From: Capsicum annuum
Taxonomy: Eukaryota; Streptophyta; Magnoliopsida; Solanales; Solanaceae
DNA length: 64,000 bases
Assembly: GCF_002878395.1 (NCBI RefSeq)
Contig: NW_025851322.1
Coordinates: 62,001-126,000 of the forward strand
Direction: 5' to 3'
Below, piece by piece: positions 22,282 to 34,287 of the stretch. The notes under the pieces were generated by a model. The model made no database searches, had not been told where the DNA came from, and saw nothing but the letters and a program-made list of their open reading frames with translations. Within the stretch, counting starts at the first letter, position 1, and each line of letters begins with the position of its first letter. The translations under genes were made by a program, and so were the position numbers.

Positions 22282-23486
22282 TGATACGCCAAAATTACAA
22301 CTCTCTTTAGAAAGTGCAAGCGGTCGCTGTAAAATATAGAACCCAACTGGATTGGGTGTCGAATCCCACAGGTAATACTATGATCACTAAGTATTGCGAT
22401 TATTATTAGACTGTTGATCAAAGGTTCCAAAGTAAAGGGGGGTTTCGGTTTAAGTACACAGTAATACTACTATCAGTGTAACAGTAAGATGATATGTGTA
22501 ATAGTATTTTATTATAGAGAAAGACAAGTTAGGGTTATTTCCACCTTGTAGTTTTCAATATTTTCTAACTATGGGTATTTAGAACTCATACATGCATGCA
22601 CTTACAGAGAAACACATTTAAATTCATAATCCAAGTGTTTCTCAACCAACAAGGATTAATACACTCTACTTCTCTCAAATCAAAAGTATTGTTTAATACT
22701 TATGTGAAATCTCCAAGTTGTTAATCCTATTAAGGTATTAACGGATAAAATAGAGGTTAGAAACTCTATTCTCTTGTCACTACTCACTTTTCCCAACATA
22801 AACTTTTCTATCAAACAAGTTATGTTTTAATGGAACATTTCCTATGTTTGCAACCATGAGAATTCGTTCATAACAAAGAGAGTATAATATAAGTGCATCT
22901 ACACATAATGAATTCAAAACCCATAGAAATAAATAGTATACTACAAGGTTTCCATAACCCTAACAATTAAACTTAGCTACTCATGAATAAAATGGAAATC
23001 ACCATAAGATTATTCATCATACCAAAAAGTAGAAGTTGCATTTGGTATCCGAAAAATAGTGAAATCAAGGAGAAACGTTTTTCTCTCTCCCTCTACACTA
23101 AGCCGCTCTTTCTTGCGTTCCAAATCCCAAAAACAGCATAATACATAAAAATTCAGCAACAAGTCTTTTAATAGCCTTCTCTCTCATAATTTCCTTCTAA
23201 GTCCTCAACTTATTATAAATGACAAATTGGCTCGGGAGAAAGTTCCCATGCATCTCATTTGGTCCAACAACTGCTTTTCCTCATGTGTGAGTTTTCCTTT
23301 TAAATCTGCAGTCCCCAAAGTGTCTTTATCTACCTCATTAGACCTGAAAATCATGCCAACTATATAGGTCAGCTCACTTAAATCAAAGTAGAGTAAAAAT
23401 GTAAGAATTATATATTTTTGTTCTCAAAATTTAGCTAAAATATGGGTAAATTATGGTACTTAGACGTATAAATATGCCCAAGATCA
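22282..23486 (-). repeat. D 3' LTR (left)
   Basis: 1205 bp, similar to the right LTR over its whole length, with short indels and scattered substitutions. For example, 22,741-22,980 matches 33,565-33,810 closely. Both LTR copies contain the tctcactctctctc-poor, thymine-rich Athila-type body without open frames. Confidence 0.85.
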
Positions 23487-23505
23487 CCAGCCCACACTTA
23501 AAGCT
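23487..23505 (-). promoter_or_regulatory. D 3' polypurine tract
   Basis: On the minus strand taagtgtgggctgg immediately precedes the 3' LTR start (agatca edge at 23486). This is the expected place and base content for the plus-strand primer of an Athila-type element. Confidence 0.6.
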
Positions 23506-25129
23506 TTGTTCGTCCTCAAAAAAATCATACATCTATGAATATACCAAATTACAAACCTACAGAGGAAACACAAAATGCTCAAATAGGCTCACACGACAAT
23601 TAGGCATAAGAGTTAGATTCATGGATCATTACTAGAACAACTTGTCCTCAAGAATAGACTCACTAGTTGGAAAATTCTTATATACTATTTAATCAAAGAA
23701 ATCATATAAATTACCCAACCTTCATCAACTATGTGCCCTCACAACAAGAAAGTTACCCATAATCACTCACAATCATGCAATTTATAACAACATGGGTATA
23801 AGATTCAAGTTGCATTCTCTCTCACAAAGAATTCTCAAATTACAACTGATGACCATATACTTGCCCTTTGTGTAATACTCCACTAATATCAGAACGCTAA
23901 TATTAGGATCAAATAGGTCTTTTACGGGTTGTAATGCAGGCTAAAAGATGGGTAGGAACTATTTTGGCTAGAAATAGTGACTATCTTCCCTAAGCGCTTT
24001 AATACACTACATTAAGCAATTAATACCAATCTCTACCAACCAATTTCCAATTCTGCTATCTTCACAGATTTGGTTTTCACCCCAACTTGTTAAGGTTAAT
24101 TAATAACCCTTTGGTGGGAGATGCAACCCTTTCAATTTTTTTTGCACCCTTTTCATGTTACGCACCCCTATAATAGCCACCCTCAACTTAACTGATTTGC
24201 ATTAGTTGAGATGCAAATGTCCAATAAGGACCAGGGCCAAAATAGGTTTATTGTAACATGTCCAGGATAAAATTTGAAACTTTTTAACAACACTTTGCAA
24301 CTTCCAACCATAACACTTTCATATACCACTAACTAGACTTTGGACCTTAATCTCACCATTTTCCTCTTATTTGTCAAACCCCTAACGCAAATTTTTATTT
24401 TACACTAAAGCACTTAGGAGAATTTGGATCAAATTACGATCTGAAAAAAATGGATAAGGCTACATATGAAGCTAACAAAAGAACAAGCTAAAGGCTCAAC
24501 AGGGCTAGCAAAGATGATGCGTATAGGTGGGTAAAAAGAAAAGGGTATAATAATGGCTGTCAAAGAAATGCCTAAATCATTTCCTAAACTCACAATCTTT
24601 ATTTTGCTTTGCACACACACCAGGAAAGTTCTAGCATCAGTTGCAACAAGAAATATACAACAGCCTTACACATTTATGGCACATGGTCAACTTACTTAGG
24701 AGCATTATAGATTCTCGGCCCAATACTTAAATGAATTCCAATATAGCCAACAATCATAACTAGAGTCACAACTAGAGCCTAAGTGTTTTAAATGTAAAGA
24801 TCCATCGCATACTCATGTTATAATACCATGCAGTCCATAAGTAGCAATTTGATGCAACCAACGACTAATTTTATCTTAAGACGGTCATCATCCATCCATC
24901 ATTGAGAAACAAACGCCTACTTATGACTAAAAATACTATATGCACAGAAACAAAACAAAATGACAACCAAACAAAATGAACTAACATAAGCACTAAGCTA
25001 GGTACATAAACAAAATAGAAAGTAAATCATAAGCAATCTAGAAGCATTTCTAGTCCACCCCTCACTTTCAAAGAAAACACTATCCTCAGTATAAATCCAT
25101 AAATAAAAACCTGGTTAGTTGGACACTTT
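23506..25129 (-). other. D 3' untranslated region
   Basis: No coding signal. It includes a segment (about 24165-24285) shared with element E (about 47196-47305) that contains a stem-loop CTCAAC...GTTGAG with a 17-nt loop. The remainder is AT-rich and featureless by eye. Confidence 0.6.
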
Positions 25130-26327
25130 CTTTACATCAAGGGTTATGCCCCTTGCATCAGAATGATCCTTAGAGTCTTCATCACCAGATTCGGCCTCCA
25201 TATCAGAATTTAATAGTCTACGGTCATCATTTGTTAGTACGTCATCATCTATCGGCTCTTCAAAATTTTCCCCTACTGCACACATAGCTCGAGCATGATC
25301 GTTAAGAGGGTAGTCATGATCCAGCTATTAAAGCTCTACATTAGCAGGCACACGACCTCCACTCATCATGGTAATCTTCATCATGCCATAAAGTTTACAA
25401 AAAAAAATGTCGTCTCCAGCATGTCTTTCAATAGTGGTAAGGTTGATGCCTTGACTAGTTTCTGTATCTTTCACTTACATGATATCCACCTTATATGGAT
25501 TTTGCGGCAACATATGGTCTGTTGGCTCCTCCTTAATGTGCTCTTTCCATAGAATGGCAGTCAACAAGTTGTCGAAACTGAAGTGTGTCCTATTGTACAC
25601 CCTTGCTTTGCGCATCAAAATGTGTATAACTGCACCAAGGTTGATAGGAATATCCGTCATTAGAGAAATACCAAGCAGACCTAATCATACGAAACCTTAG
25701 TGAATTGCATCCCAGGAATCAAATAGGAATTTATTATCCTTAGCCATATACAAGCTTCTCTATTTAAACACGCATATGGGTAAGTGTTGTGACGACCATT
25801 ACATAACGAGTCCACCGGGCCATAGACTTTGATCCACACAGCATATGTCTGATGGCTCTGTAGGGAGGTTTGCTGTAGAGTTCCCTGAGTCTTGAGTGAT
25901 CCACACTTGGAGTACCCAAGAAAGAGTTGAAGAAATCAGCATTCAATTACAAGACCTGCCCTTGAATTTTTACTTCATTTCCACCAGTCTTTGGGGACTA
26001 GTTGGCATAAAACTCCGAAGTCAAATCAAGATTACACTCGCCCGTGTCTCAGAAGATGAAGTCAAGTTTTAGTGCCATAATCTTAGCCAGAATGCGAGGG
26101 CAATGCCTCGCTAAACCTTCATTTTAAATCAACTCCACCTGTACATATTGGTTCACTTTATTGTTTTTGTACCATTCCTTCCCTTCCTCCTCTAGAACCC
26201 ATATAATCCCAAAACTGTGTCGATGCACTTGAATAGAGGAGGAATCAGCCCGGTCCTTTCTTGCTCTTTTCTGACTTTTTCAAGAAGTGGATGCCTTCTC
26301 CTTTCCCTTTTGTCCTTTTGGAGCCAT
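25130..26327 (-). pseudogene. D 3' ORF, putative plant transposon protein domain
   Basis: An ATG at 26327 opens a basic N-terminus (MAPKGQKGKEKAS), followed in mixed frames by EEEGKEWYKNN, LNADFFNSFLGTPSVDHSRL, then SMARWTRYVM and INLGAVIHILMRKARV, ending near the acidic stretch EEPIDDDVLTNDD (about 25265-25225). This layout and the wording AR-W-x-x-x-V followed by the INLG-type block resemble the domain that Pfam names a putative plant transposon protein, common in the env position of Athila-like elements. Its function is unknown. Several stops and frameshifts interrupt it. The family name is from memory and needs a profile search. Confidence 0.65.
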
Positions 26328-26401
26328 GTAACCTGAGATCATAATAGAGTCATATTAATCTCATTCCACCAAATTCACTACAATCTAAGAAAAAAATAGT
26401 G

Positions 26402-26421
26402 ATGGCACCACCCCACACTTA
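26402..26421 (-). promoter_or_regulatory. Internal polypurine-like tract upstream of D 3' ORF
   Basis: The minus strand reads taagtgtggggtggtgccat, close to the tract next to the 3' LTR (taagtgtgggctgg). It lies about 75 bp before the ATG of the 3' ORF. A second, internal plus-strand primer is a possible role. Confidence 0.45.
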
Positions 26422-27130
26422 ATTCATCTGCACAAACTAATTAAGTGAGTGTTATTGAGTACTCGTACTTCCTCAACATGTATTTTCATTATATGTGCCA
26501 ACAACATTATTGGTACGGTAACACTTCCAACCCCTCACTTTATAGAACAGTCTTTTGGTTTGATATACAAACGTAGCAAACAATGGCCCTATGATTTTGA
26601 ATCCCCTTTCCAACTTCAGTTCATTTTAGCAGTACCATTCTGGAGCAACAATACCACATAGCAATCTCATCATGCCATAGTATAGAAACAATATCACAAT
26701 TTGGTGCTTTTTATCAACATCAAATTAATACAAGAACATGTAAAGTGTTGGGTTAACCATGCTCAATAAGTAATGAACTAGTCACTCACATAATCAAGAT
26801 TACAAATCACACAATCATGCCTTAGACTTCTACAATTCAACTTATAAAAAGTAACAATTAATACCAAGCAACATATTTCGGAGTGAAATCAAGATTATCA
26901 ACAAGAGCTCTTTCATACAATGAGATTTATCATCCCCAATAATAGAAAACTAACCATAATATTATCTTTAAGCATTATTTCAAAACCCAATTAACAACTA
27001 TGAGCATACTAATAAAAGAACTATAGATAATGAAAGAGAAAGACTTACTTGATGATGGACTCTTGATGAAAAGAGAAAGGGAGCTTGTAAGATTAGTAGA
27101 GAAAAGAGAAGGGTTTTGAGAGAGAAGGGG
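26422..27130 (-). other. D spacer between tandem repeat and 3' ORF
   Basis: No coding signal. It includes a polypurine stretch (about 27030-27180) rich in gagaaag. Confidence 0.5.
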
Positions 27131-27290
27131 TGAGGCGGCGCTTAGGTGAAAGAAAAGTGGAATGGAATTTTAGGGTAGAGATGGTATTTAAAAGTTGGGA
27201 CATGGGTCGGGTAGATCCACTCAAAAATGGGTACTTATATTTAAAAATTTGCAATAATGTGCGACTCACCTTCAATCGCATATACTTAAG

Positions 27291-27600
27291 AATGCGGCGC
27301 ATATCCTATTGCCTATATTTACATGTGCAGTGTATAAGGTATCGTCTAGTTAAGGCAGTAGGCATAAGCAACCGGAAATGCAGTGCATACCCTATCACCA
27401 ATATTTATATGTACAGCATATAGGGTATCGCCTAGTTGAGATAGTGGACATAGGTGATTGGAAATGCGGCGCATATTATATCACCTATATTTGCATGTGC
27501 GGCGCATAAGGTATCGCCTAGTTCAGGCAGTGAGCATAGGCGATTACAATGTGGCGCATATCTAATCGCACAACATAAGATGTGCGGCACACTCTTGGTT
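27291..27600. repeat. 86-bp tandem repeat in D
   Basis: Units start at 27291, 27377 and 27463 (86, 86 and 85 bp), and a partial fourth unit starts at 27548. Each begins aatgcggcgcata or a close variant and contains aaggtatcgcctagtt. It is unusually GC-rich for the window, with repeated gcggcgcata half-sites. Tandem arrays beyond integrase are known in several large plant Ty3 elements. Confidence 0.85.
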
Positions 27601-28049
27601 AGAAAGGTCCATACCTCATTGAAAGTCACAAAATAAAGTCGCCGTACAAAACTTTATGGGTCGGATTTACATAATTCGAGGCGCAACTATAATACAAATC
27701 ATACTTGAGCCTTACATATTTGACCACTCCTCCCTAGTACTTCATGCACCTGCACTTAATCAAAAACAACAAAAATGATTAGAAAGATGGGTTGCCTCCC
27801 ACCAAGCACCGTAGTTTCGATCGTGGCTCGACTCATATTTTTGAATTTTTATTTACCATAAAGTAAAGCAAAGTAAAATCATGAGTTGCCTCCCATGTAG
27901 CGTTTGATTTACTATCGCGTCACAACTCATCTATCTCGATCAGTCAGACTTCATCGAGATATATGTTGGCTATACACTTTATCAAGGTTGTTGGCCCGAT
28001 ATATAGCTTCACCCTTTATCGGTTCACCTTGAAGACACTCCCATCTTCA

Positions 28050-29300
28050 TTTTCTAGCTCAACTACTCCAGATGAGTAGACTTGGCTAATTTTTAATGGG
28101 CCATACCATTTAGACTTCAACTTACCTAGAAATAGCTTCAGTCTAGAGTTGAATAGGAGTACCAAATCGCCCTTTTGAAAATTTCATTGGACAATTCTCC
28201 GATCATGGTACTTTTTCATCCTTTCCTTGTAAAGGTCTGCTCTTTCATACGCACTGAGATAGAATTCTTCTATCTCATTCAATTGGCCCAGTCTCAGCTT
28301 TGCTGCCTTATCCCAGTTCAAGTTCAGCCTTCTGAGTGCGCATAATGCTTTATGCTCCAATTTAATAGGCAAGTGCCATGCCTTTCCATACACAAGTTGG
28401 TCTGGCGACATGCCAATAGGCATTTTAAAAGCTGTTCTGTATGCCAAAAGAGCATCATCCAGCTTTCATGACTAGTCTTGTCTATTAGCATTCACGATTT
28501 TAGCAAAGATGGCTTTGATTTCTTTGTTTGAAACCTCTACTTGCCCACTAGTTTGTGGGTGGTATGGAGTTACCACCTTTGTTGCTTAACACCGTATTTT
28601 GCTAAAGCAGCACTGAAAACTTTATTGCAGAAATGGGATCCCCTATCACTTATGATTGTTCTTGGTACCCCAAAATGAAAGACTATGTTCTTCTTTAGAA
28701 ATGCTTCAACTTTTTTTCCTTTATTGTCAGCCAAAGCAACAGCTTCTACCTAGTTCGAGACGTAGTCCACAACTACTAGGATGTATTTTAAACCATATGA
28801 GCTAAAAGGGCCCTTAAAGTCAATGCCCCATACATCAAACAACTCTACTTCCATCATTTTAGACATTGGCATCTCATGGCATTTGGTGATTGATCCTTGC
28901 CTCTGACATTGATCACATCTCTAAACAAACTCATATGCATCTCTGAATAGAGTAGGCCAATAGTAGCCACTCTGCAATACTTTCTAAGCAGTACGATCAC
29001 CTGCATAGTGGCCACCAACAGGTGAAGCATGGCATGCTTCCAAAATACTCAACATCTCAACCTCTGGGACACAGCACCTACTAACACCATCTGCACATCG
29101 CCGAAAAAGATAGGGCTCATCCTAAAAATACTGGGTCACATCATGAAGGAACTTTTTACTTTTGTGAAAGAAAATATTATCTGGCATCACCTCACTTACC
29201 ACGTAGTTTGCAAAATCAGCATACCACAGAATCTGCTCGAGCCTCGCAGCTAGTATCTTCCCACCCAGAAAAGAATCATCAATATCTAACTTGTCCTTGA
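28050..29300 (-). pseudogene. D integrase pseudogene
   Basis: The HHCC finger is readable at about 29035-28915: HASPVGGHYAGDRTA, YYWPTLFRDAYEF and CDQCQRQG. The core has the first Asp in [10 protein letters not shown] (about 28830-28800), the second in IISDRGSHF (about 28660-28635) and the Glu in [14 protein letters not shown] (about 28545-28500), so the DDE set is present. An open stretch at 28447-28184 (AYRTAFKMPIGMSPDQLVYG, then KAWHLPIKLE) follows. A C-terminal beta domain with KSKWYGP and VELENEDGSVFKVN ends near 28020. Stops include one after NANRQD. Confidence 0.85.
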
Positions 29301-29745
29301 TTGCTTGTTCATATTCAAGTCTAGATAAGTGATCAGCCACCAGATTTTCACATCCCTTATGATCCTTTACCTCAAAGTCGAATTCTTAAAGCAACAATAC
29401 CACCGGATCAATCTCAACTTCACATTTTTCTTAGCCATTAAGTACCTTAGAGTTGCATGATCCATGTGGACCACCACCTTTGTCCCTAGTAAATACACTC
29501 TAAATTTCTCAAAGGCGTAAACTACAACCAGGAACTTTTGTTCAGTGACAGTGTAGTTCTTTTGAGCCCCATTTAGGGCTTTGCTGGCGTAGTAGATTGG
29601 ATGAAACAACTTGTCCTTTTTCTGGCCCAACACAGCTCCAAGCTCCACCTCGCTAGCATCACGCATTAGTTCAAATGGCTTTGTCCAGTCAGGAGTAATA
29701 ATAACTGGAGCCTTCACTAATTTCAGCTTAGTGCATTCAAACGCC
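29300..29745 (-). pseudogene. D RNase H pseudogene
   Basis: Open from 29717 to 29370: KAPVIITPDWTKPFELMRDA, SEVELGAVLGQKKDKLFHPI, YYASKALNGAQKNYTVTEQK. Candidate catalytic residues remain in MRDAS (Asp), VTEQKFL (Glu) and HMDHATLRYL (Asp). The last block MADHLSRLE starts at 29340 in another frame, so at least one frameshift lies near 29370. Confidence 0.85.
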
Positions 29746-30681
29746 TAGTGTCCATGGAGATCTGTTTATACCCGGAATAACCATCCATGAAATAGTACCA
29801 ACCTCTACCTACCAATAGATTGAGCATCTGATCCATGAATGACATTGAAAAGTGATCTTTTAGTGTCCATGAGTTGACCTTTCGGTAGTCCATACACACC
29901 TTCTAACCTGTGATAGACCTGAGTGGAATTAACTCGTTCTTCTCATTGGCCACTACCATCATGCCCCCTTTCTTGGGAACACAGTGTACAAGACTCACCC
30001 ATTTACTGTCTAAGATTGGGTACACTACCCCTGCATCTAGCCACTTGATAATTTTTTCTTCACCACCTCTTGCATAGCTGGATTCAGGCAACGTTGATGC
30101 TTAATGGTGGGTACAAAATCTTTCTCTAACTGAATCTTGTGCGTACATATACGAGAAGTGATACCAATGATATCTGTAATAGTCCAACCAATAGCTCTCT
30201 CGTATCTATTAAGAATGGAGATGAAATCTTCCACCTGTTGTTCACCTAGATCAGCAGCAATAATAATCGGCAGTGTATTTCCACTACCCATGAACACATA
30301 CCTCAGATGAATGGGTAGCTCTTTCAAGTCTAACACCGGTGGCTCTTCAATGAATAGCTTTGTCGGTAGTGAAGGTCGATTCCTAAGGTCAAGATCAAGC
30401 TTATTGGGGGCATAAGAATATGACCCCATTCCAGTCAAAGCATAGATAGTTTCTTCGTACTTCTCCATATCCTCACAATTAAAGTTCAAAAGCACAACAA
30501 CCAATGGCTCAACAGTAAGCTGCTCCTCCAAAGATGATTCCTGATCGTCCTCATAATACACATTAACTATAGAAAACACATTCATTTCTTTGTGTTTTTT
30601 CATTGATTTGCATACATCAAAACATACCACTTCATCATTCATACGAAAGAAAAGCTCATTTGTTCGTAGATCAATCATCAC
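29745..30681 (-). pseudogene. D reverse transcriptase, catalytic part deleted
   Basis: The open frame 30681-30037 (214 codons) carries the protease-RT linker and early RT: LKELPIHLRYVFMGSGNTLP, AIGWTITDIIGI, HKIQLEKDFVPTIKHQRCLN. 30091-29903 continues with AGVVYPILDSKWVSLVHCVP, then KKGGMMVV. Two further blocks (VCMDYRKVNSWTLKDHFSM and MDGYSGYKQISMDT) are followed at about 29745 directly by AFECTKLKLVKAP. The stretch that should hold the YxDD motif and connection (about 150-200 residues) is absent, so RT activity is impossible. Confidence 0.85.
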
Positions 30682-31020
30682 ACTTTTGATTGTGAGGAAA
30701 GGTCAACCCAAGATTATGGGCACCTCCAAGTCCACCTCGCAATCCAAAATAACAAAATCCACAGGGAATGTGAAGGCATCCATCTTCACTAATACATCGT
30801 ACAGAATACCGACAGGCCATTTTACTGACTTATCTGCCATCACGAGCTACATATTGGTTGGAGTAGGATCTCCCAACCCCAACTTTTTATAAATGGCTAG
30901 AGCTATCAAATTAATTCTATCCCCCAAATCACACAAAGCCTTAGTAAAATCTAAAGGTCCAATCGTGCAAGGAATGGTGAAAGCTCCCAGATCTGCATTC
31001 TTCTATACTAAGGGCCTTGT
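30640..31020 (-). pseudogene. D aspartic protease
   Basis: The minus strand reads [20 protein letters not shown], then [17 protein letters not shown], then [20 protein letters not shown], then [19 protein letters not shown] before a stop. The Asp of CDLG is the Athila-type retropepsin active site (D-[LS]-G). The flap and the ILG block are in order. Two or three stops interrupt an otherwise continuous frame. Confidence 0.8.
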
Positions 31021-31211
31021 GGCAATTGCACTGTAATGATGGAAATCATCTGCCGGTTTATAGCTTGCTACCCTTTTCTCTGCCAAAAGGTCCTTCATAA
31101 ATTTGGCATACCCTGGGATCTGCTCCAGTGCCTCCACCAAGGGCACATTTATAGTCAACTGCTTCAGTATAATCATGAATTTACTAAACTTGGTGTCATC
31201 AACCTTCTTCT

Positions 31212-32981
31212 TTAGTCTCTGAGGATAAAGGGTGGTGTCTTTAGGAGATTTTTCTCCACAACTTCCTTTTCTTTGTTCTTCTCATCTTCAATCTTTTTAG
31301 ACTGCTGACAGCTGGGTGTAGTAGCATAAATGATCTCTTCCTGGTTTTCAACTTCTATGGGATAATCACAATCTGTTTTATCAACACTCTCCTCCATACT
31401 ATCAACCACAAGCTTACCCATAAATAGGTTTTCCAACACCTTACAACTCCTGGTAGTAATTGCTATACATGACCCATCTTTCTTAGATTTTTCACTTGTC
31501 ACTTGGTAAGGTACCAACCTTCTTTTGATTAAATTCCACCGATAATTGACTCAATTGCTACTCTAACTATTTTATTAAAGTGGAATACGAGTCAACCATT
31601 TGATTCATTGAAGACAAATCATTTTTTTACCTCAGCTACTCCAGTGTAAGTTTGCTCAACTCCTTTCAGCAGCTTAGGCATCATCTCATCCATAGACATC
31701 TTCCCGGAGCTAGCTGCCGTAGCTTCATGATTTCTAGGAGGGACATACAAAACACTCCTGTCATTCTTATTATTCCAATTACCTTAGTCTCTATCTTTGT
31801 ACCCAGTTTTTTTATAGTAGTTCCGACCTTGGTTTCCTTGGCCACTGCCTCGGAAACCCCCTAATTATTTAAGTAATTTGCTTCCTCCTCAGAATTAGAT
31901 TCACCTCTTCCTTATGATGCAACAGCTTTAACCTTCTCTGTCTTCCCTGATAATAAATGCTTAGTGAGAAGGTCCATTTGTATTTTCATGTGAGCTATAT
32001 CTTGGTCATTTCTCTTCCCTTCGCCTCTGTTTTGCAGTTATACCAATAGATATAGTAGAGATTGCTACCTCAGAATCCCTGGTATGCCAAGCTCTACTCT
32101 ACTTTGTCATACAATCTAGTATCTCTGATGCCTCAAGAAAGGTGAGGTCCATGAATGACCCACCCATAGCATTTTCTACCACTGGCTTGGTCACCGAGTT
32201 TAAGGCCCTAAATAATATCTCCATCAAGTGGAGATTGGTCATGTAATGATTTGGGCACCGTATAAGCTTCTTCTTGAACCTCTCCCAAGTTTTGTGGAGA
32301 GCTTTAGTTGGAAGCTGTCTTAAATTGCTTATCTCATCTCTCAATTGTACTCTCTTAGATGACGAAAAGAATCTTTTTAGACAAGCGTCTTTCAGTTGCC
32401 TCCAATTGGTAATAGAGTTGGGAGTTAGCCCATTTTTTCCAACCCCTGGATTGTCAAATGACTTGGAAGTTGAGATAAAATTAATCAGATGCATGTTCGG
32501 ATCGTCACCTGTAAGTCCACTAAAATAACCCTTTGAGTTTCAATAGCTGGATCATAGTGCTAGTAATATTGAACTTGGCTCCTGGTGCTAAAGGCGGGGG
32601 AATAATAGCCCTTGCGGCACCATCCCCATCCAATTTGTCATCATTATCATCGAAAGCAAACTACACAGCTCTGCGTTTGGGTCTCATTCTAGCCTAACAA
32701 ACTCTGTTGATATTCCTATTCACTGGTGCGAACACATCATCTCGACGCCTTGGATTTAATATCTCATTATGACCCAAGTCCTCATCATCAGGATTTGGTA
32801 CCCGACGTGGGTTATTAATAGTTTGCTAATTTACTTGCACAACTGCCAATGCGGCTAATCTCACCTGCTCTTGTTGAGCAGCTATCCTTTCAGCGTCTTG
32901 TTGCGCATCCATACTACCAATGAGATGTGGTTCAGGATTTATAGGTAATAAGAGTGGACCCGATCTCTATGTACTTGGCAT
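31212..32981 (-). pseudogene. D gag pseudogene
   Basis: An ATG at 32981 starts an N-terminal region with NPEPHLIGSMDAQQDAERIA and AAQQEQVRLAALAV. The capsid core is open at 32494-32099: MHLINFISTSKSFDNPGVGK, TPNSITNWRQLKDACLKRFF, KALHKTWERFKKKLIRCPNH, ASEILDCMTK. This is the Athila gag type. The C-terminus (YKDRD...NWNNKNDRSVLYVP, MSMDEMMPKLLKGVEQTYTG) lies at about 31870-31640. 31517-31212 is an open acidic linker toward protease. No zinc knuckle was found, which fits Athila. Confidence 0.8.
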
Positions 32982-33089
32982 GCACAATAGTAAACCTGTT
33001 CATAACAAAAACAACAAACAAAAACTAAAGTTTGAGAATCTTTGACCAAAGGGTCTATTAACTATCATAAACTTAGTTGACAACCAAAT

Positions 33090-33111
33090 TCCCCGACAAC
33101 GACACCAAAAT
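33090..33111 (-). promoter_or_regulatory. D primer-binding site
   Basis: The minus strand reads ttggtgtcgttgtcgggg next to the 5' LTR edge (33113). Athila elements typically use a tRNA-Asp primer site of the form tggcgccgttgccgggga. This matches apart from two C-to-T changes. Confidence 0.75.
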
Positions 33112-33112
33112 T

Positions 33113-34287
33113 TGATACGTCCAAATTACAACTCTCGTTAGAAAGTGCAAACGGATGCTGTCAAATATAGAACCCAACTGGGTTGGGTGTCAAATCCCAA
33201 CGGGAATACTATGATCACTAAGTATTACAATTATTATTAGACTGTTGATCGAAGGTTCCAAAGTAAAGGGGGGGTTTCGGTTTAAGTATACAATAATACT
33301 ATCAGTGTAATAGTAAGATGATATGTGTAATAGTATTTGATTACAGAGAAAGACAAGTTAGGGTTATTTCCACCTAGTAGTTTTCAATATTTTCTAACTA
33401 TGGATATTTAGAACTCGTACATGCATGCACTTATAGAGAAAAATATTTAAATTCATAATCCAAGTGTTTCTCAACCAACAAGGATTAATACACTCTAGTT
33501 TTCTCAAATCAAAAGTGTTGTTTAATACTTATGTGAAATCTCCAAGTTGTTAATCCTATTAAGGCATTTACGGATAAAATAGAGGTTAGAAACCCTATTC
33601 TCTTATCACTACTCTCTTTTCCCAACATAAACTTTTCTATCGAACAAGTGATGTTTTAATGGCACATTTCCTGTGTTTGCAACTATGTGAATTCAATCAT
33701 AACGAAGAGAGTATAATATAAGTACATCTACACATAATAAATTCAAAACCCACACAAATAAATAGTATACTACAAGGTTTCCATAACCCTAAAAATTAAA
33801 CTTAGCTACTCATGAATAAAATAGAAATCACCATATGAATATTCATCATACTAAAATCTAGAAGTCGATTTTGGTATCGGAAAAATATTCATCATATACT
33901 AAGCCGCTCTTTCTTGTATTCAAAAACCCAAAAACAGCATAATACATAAAAATTAAGCAACAAGTCTTTTAATATCCTTCTCTCTCATAATTTCCTTCTA
34001 ATTCCTCAACTTATTATAAATGAAAAATTGGTCCCAGAGAAAGTTCCCATGCATCCCATTTGGTCCAACAGCTACTTTTCCTCTTGTGTGAGTTTTCCTC
34101 TGAAATCTGCAGTCCCCAAAGTGTCTTTATCTACCTTATTAGACCTAAAATTCATGCTAATCATATAGGTCATCTCACTTAAATCAAAGTAGAGTAAAAA
34201 TATAAGAATTATGTATTTTTGTTCTCAAAATTTAGCTAAAATATGGGTAAATTATGGTACTTAGACGTATAAATACACCCAAGATCA
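33113..34287 (-). repeat. D 5' LTR (right)
   Basis: 1175 bp beginning tgatacgtccaaattacaac and ending cccaagatca in plus-strand reading. It is the partner of 22282-23486. A short internal loss near 33895 removes the agaaacgttt-type stretch present at about 23070-23095. Confidence 0.85.

Larger units (their letters stand above)
22282..34287 (-). mobile_element. Element D: Athila-like Ty3/gypsy retrotransposon with 3' ORF
   Basis: The LTRs at 22282-23486 and 33113-34287 both start TGATACG and end AGATCA. The flanks are tcaac (22277-22281) and ttaac (34288-34292), a TSD with one change. Coding is on the minus strand: gag, protease, RT, RNase H, integrase, then an extra ORF before the 3' LTR. 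The primer-binding site, gag sequence and 3' ORF all fit the Athila lineage of plants. Stops, frameshifts and one large deletion in RT make it inactive. It split K. Confidence 0.9.

Noticed and set aside
25130..26327. Retroviral-type envelope gene in D
   Set aside because: The ORF is in the env position, but no signal peptide, furin-like site or transmembrane segment is visible, and it resembles the plant transposon-protein domain better.
27291..27600. CRISPR-like regular repeats
   Set aside because: The units are contiguous 86-bp tandem copies with no unique spacers, inside a plant retrotransposon.
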